A DNA stretch of 41,283 bases. Origin: Defluviitaleaceae bacterium (GTDB lineage: Bacteria; Bacillota; Clostridia; Lachnospirales; WQUN01). Where the stretch lies: positions 1-41,283 of the forward strand of contig WQVF01000032.1 of NCBI GenBank assembly GCA_009781725.1. Reading direction: 5' to 3'. Positions 41,244-41,283 of this stretch are shown here, in pieces (within the stretch, counting starts at the first letter, position 1; the number at the start of each line of letters is the position of its first letter). The notes below the pieces were generated by a model. That model had not been told where the DNA came from. It ran no database searches and worked only from the letters and a program-made list of their open reading frames with translations. A program made the translations under genes and the position numbers.

Positions 41244-41283
41244 GCGTTGGCGTAATGCGCCAACGCAAAGGGGCACCCCTTTG
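41244..41283. repeat. Two adjacent palindromes at the window edge
   Basis: GCGTTGGCG (41244-41252) pairs with CGCCAACGC (41258-41266), and AAAGGGG (41267-41273) pairs with CCCCTTT (41276-41282). The repeat may continue beyond the window. Confidence 0.5.

Overview
The window looks like chromosomal DNA of a Gram-positive, strictly anaerobic member of the Clostridia (Firmicutes). This is inferred from strong AGGAGG-type ribosome binding sites, CdaA/CdaR, a YvlB/LiaX-like envelope protein, DegV, bifunctional AdhE, a long-form serine hydroxymethyltransferase, and surface proteins with a BspA-type repeat or an NPQTG-type anchor. No rRNA, tRNA, CRISPR array, prophage or complete insertion sequence was seen. 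A species cannot be named from the sequence alone.

Layout. 1-6 kb: the end of a Pro/His-rich cupin gene, a possible structured leader, a triple-SH3 exported protein, a zinc-ribbon membrane protein, an OmpR-type response regulator with its histidine kinase, and a secreted PepSY-like protein. 6-8.4 kb (minus): a YvlB/LiaX-like protein and DegV. 8.7-12 kb (plus): a folate one-carbon operon, ftcD-folD-glyA, followed by a dead 2-hydroxyacid dehydrogenase. 12.4-18.2 kb: repeats, an AraC/GyrI regulator, a 3-methyladenine glycosylase, a metallophosphoesterase, a decaying GyrI-like gene, an MscS channel and a GNAT acetyltransferase. 18.2-25.8 kb (minus): a probable long transcription unit with two membrane proteins carrying Pro/Arg tails, the diadenylate cyclase cdaA, its regulator cdaR, an MFS transporter and a B12-binding radical SAM protein. 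26-32.6 kb (minus): a phosphotransferase, then an operon of a membrane-anchored peptidase-MA-type metalloprotease, an LPG-synthase-like membrane protein and adhE. 33-35.3 kb: an HtrA protease and a toxin-antitoxin pair whose antitoxin reading frame is broken. 35.3-41.1 kb (minus): a 1349-residue BspA-type surface protein and a secreted CAP/SCP protein.

Two themes run through the window. One is the cell envelope: SH3 proteins, CdaA/CdaR (c-di-AMP), the YvlB-like protein, HtrA, MscS and large surface proteins. The other is an unusually dense set of small non-autonomous palindromic elements. The most striking family has copies of 68-114 bp inserted at TA dinucleotides. Its arms covary between copies while an asymmetric internal core (TGAGAAAC facing GATTTCGAA) stays constant. 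One copy splits the dehydrogenase pseudogene, and removing it while leaving one TA restores the reading frame. Another supplies the stop codon of adhE, and another may supply the promoter of the folate operon. A second element of 195 bp has 16-bp terminal inverted repeats and a 9-bp target duplication and sits inside a third repeat.
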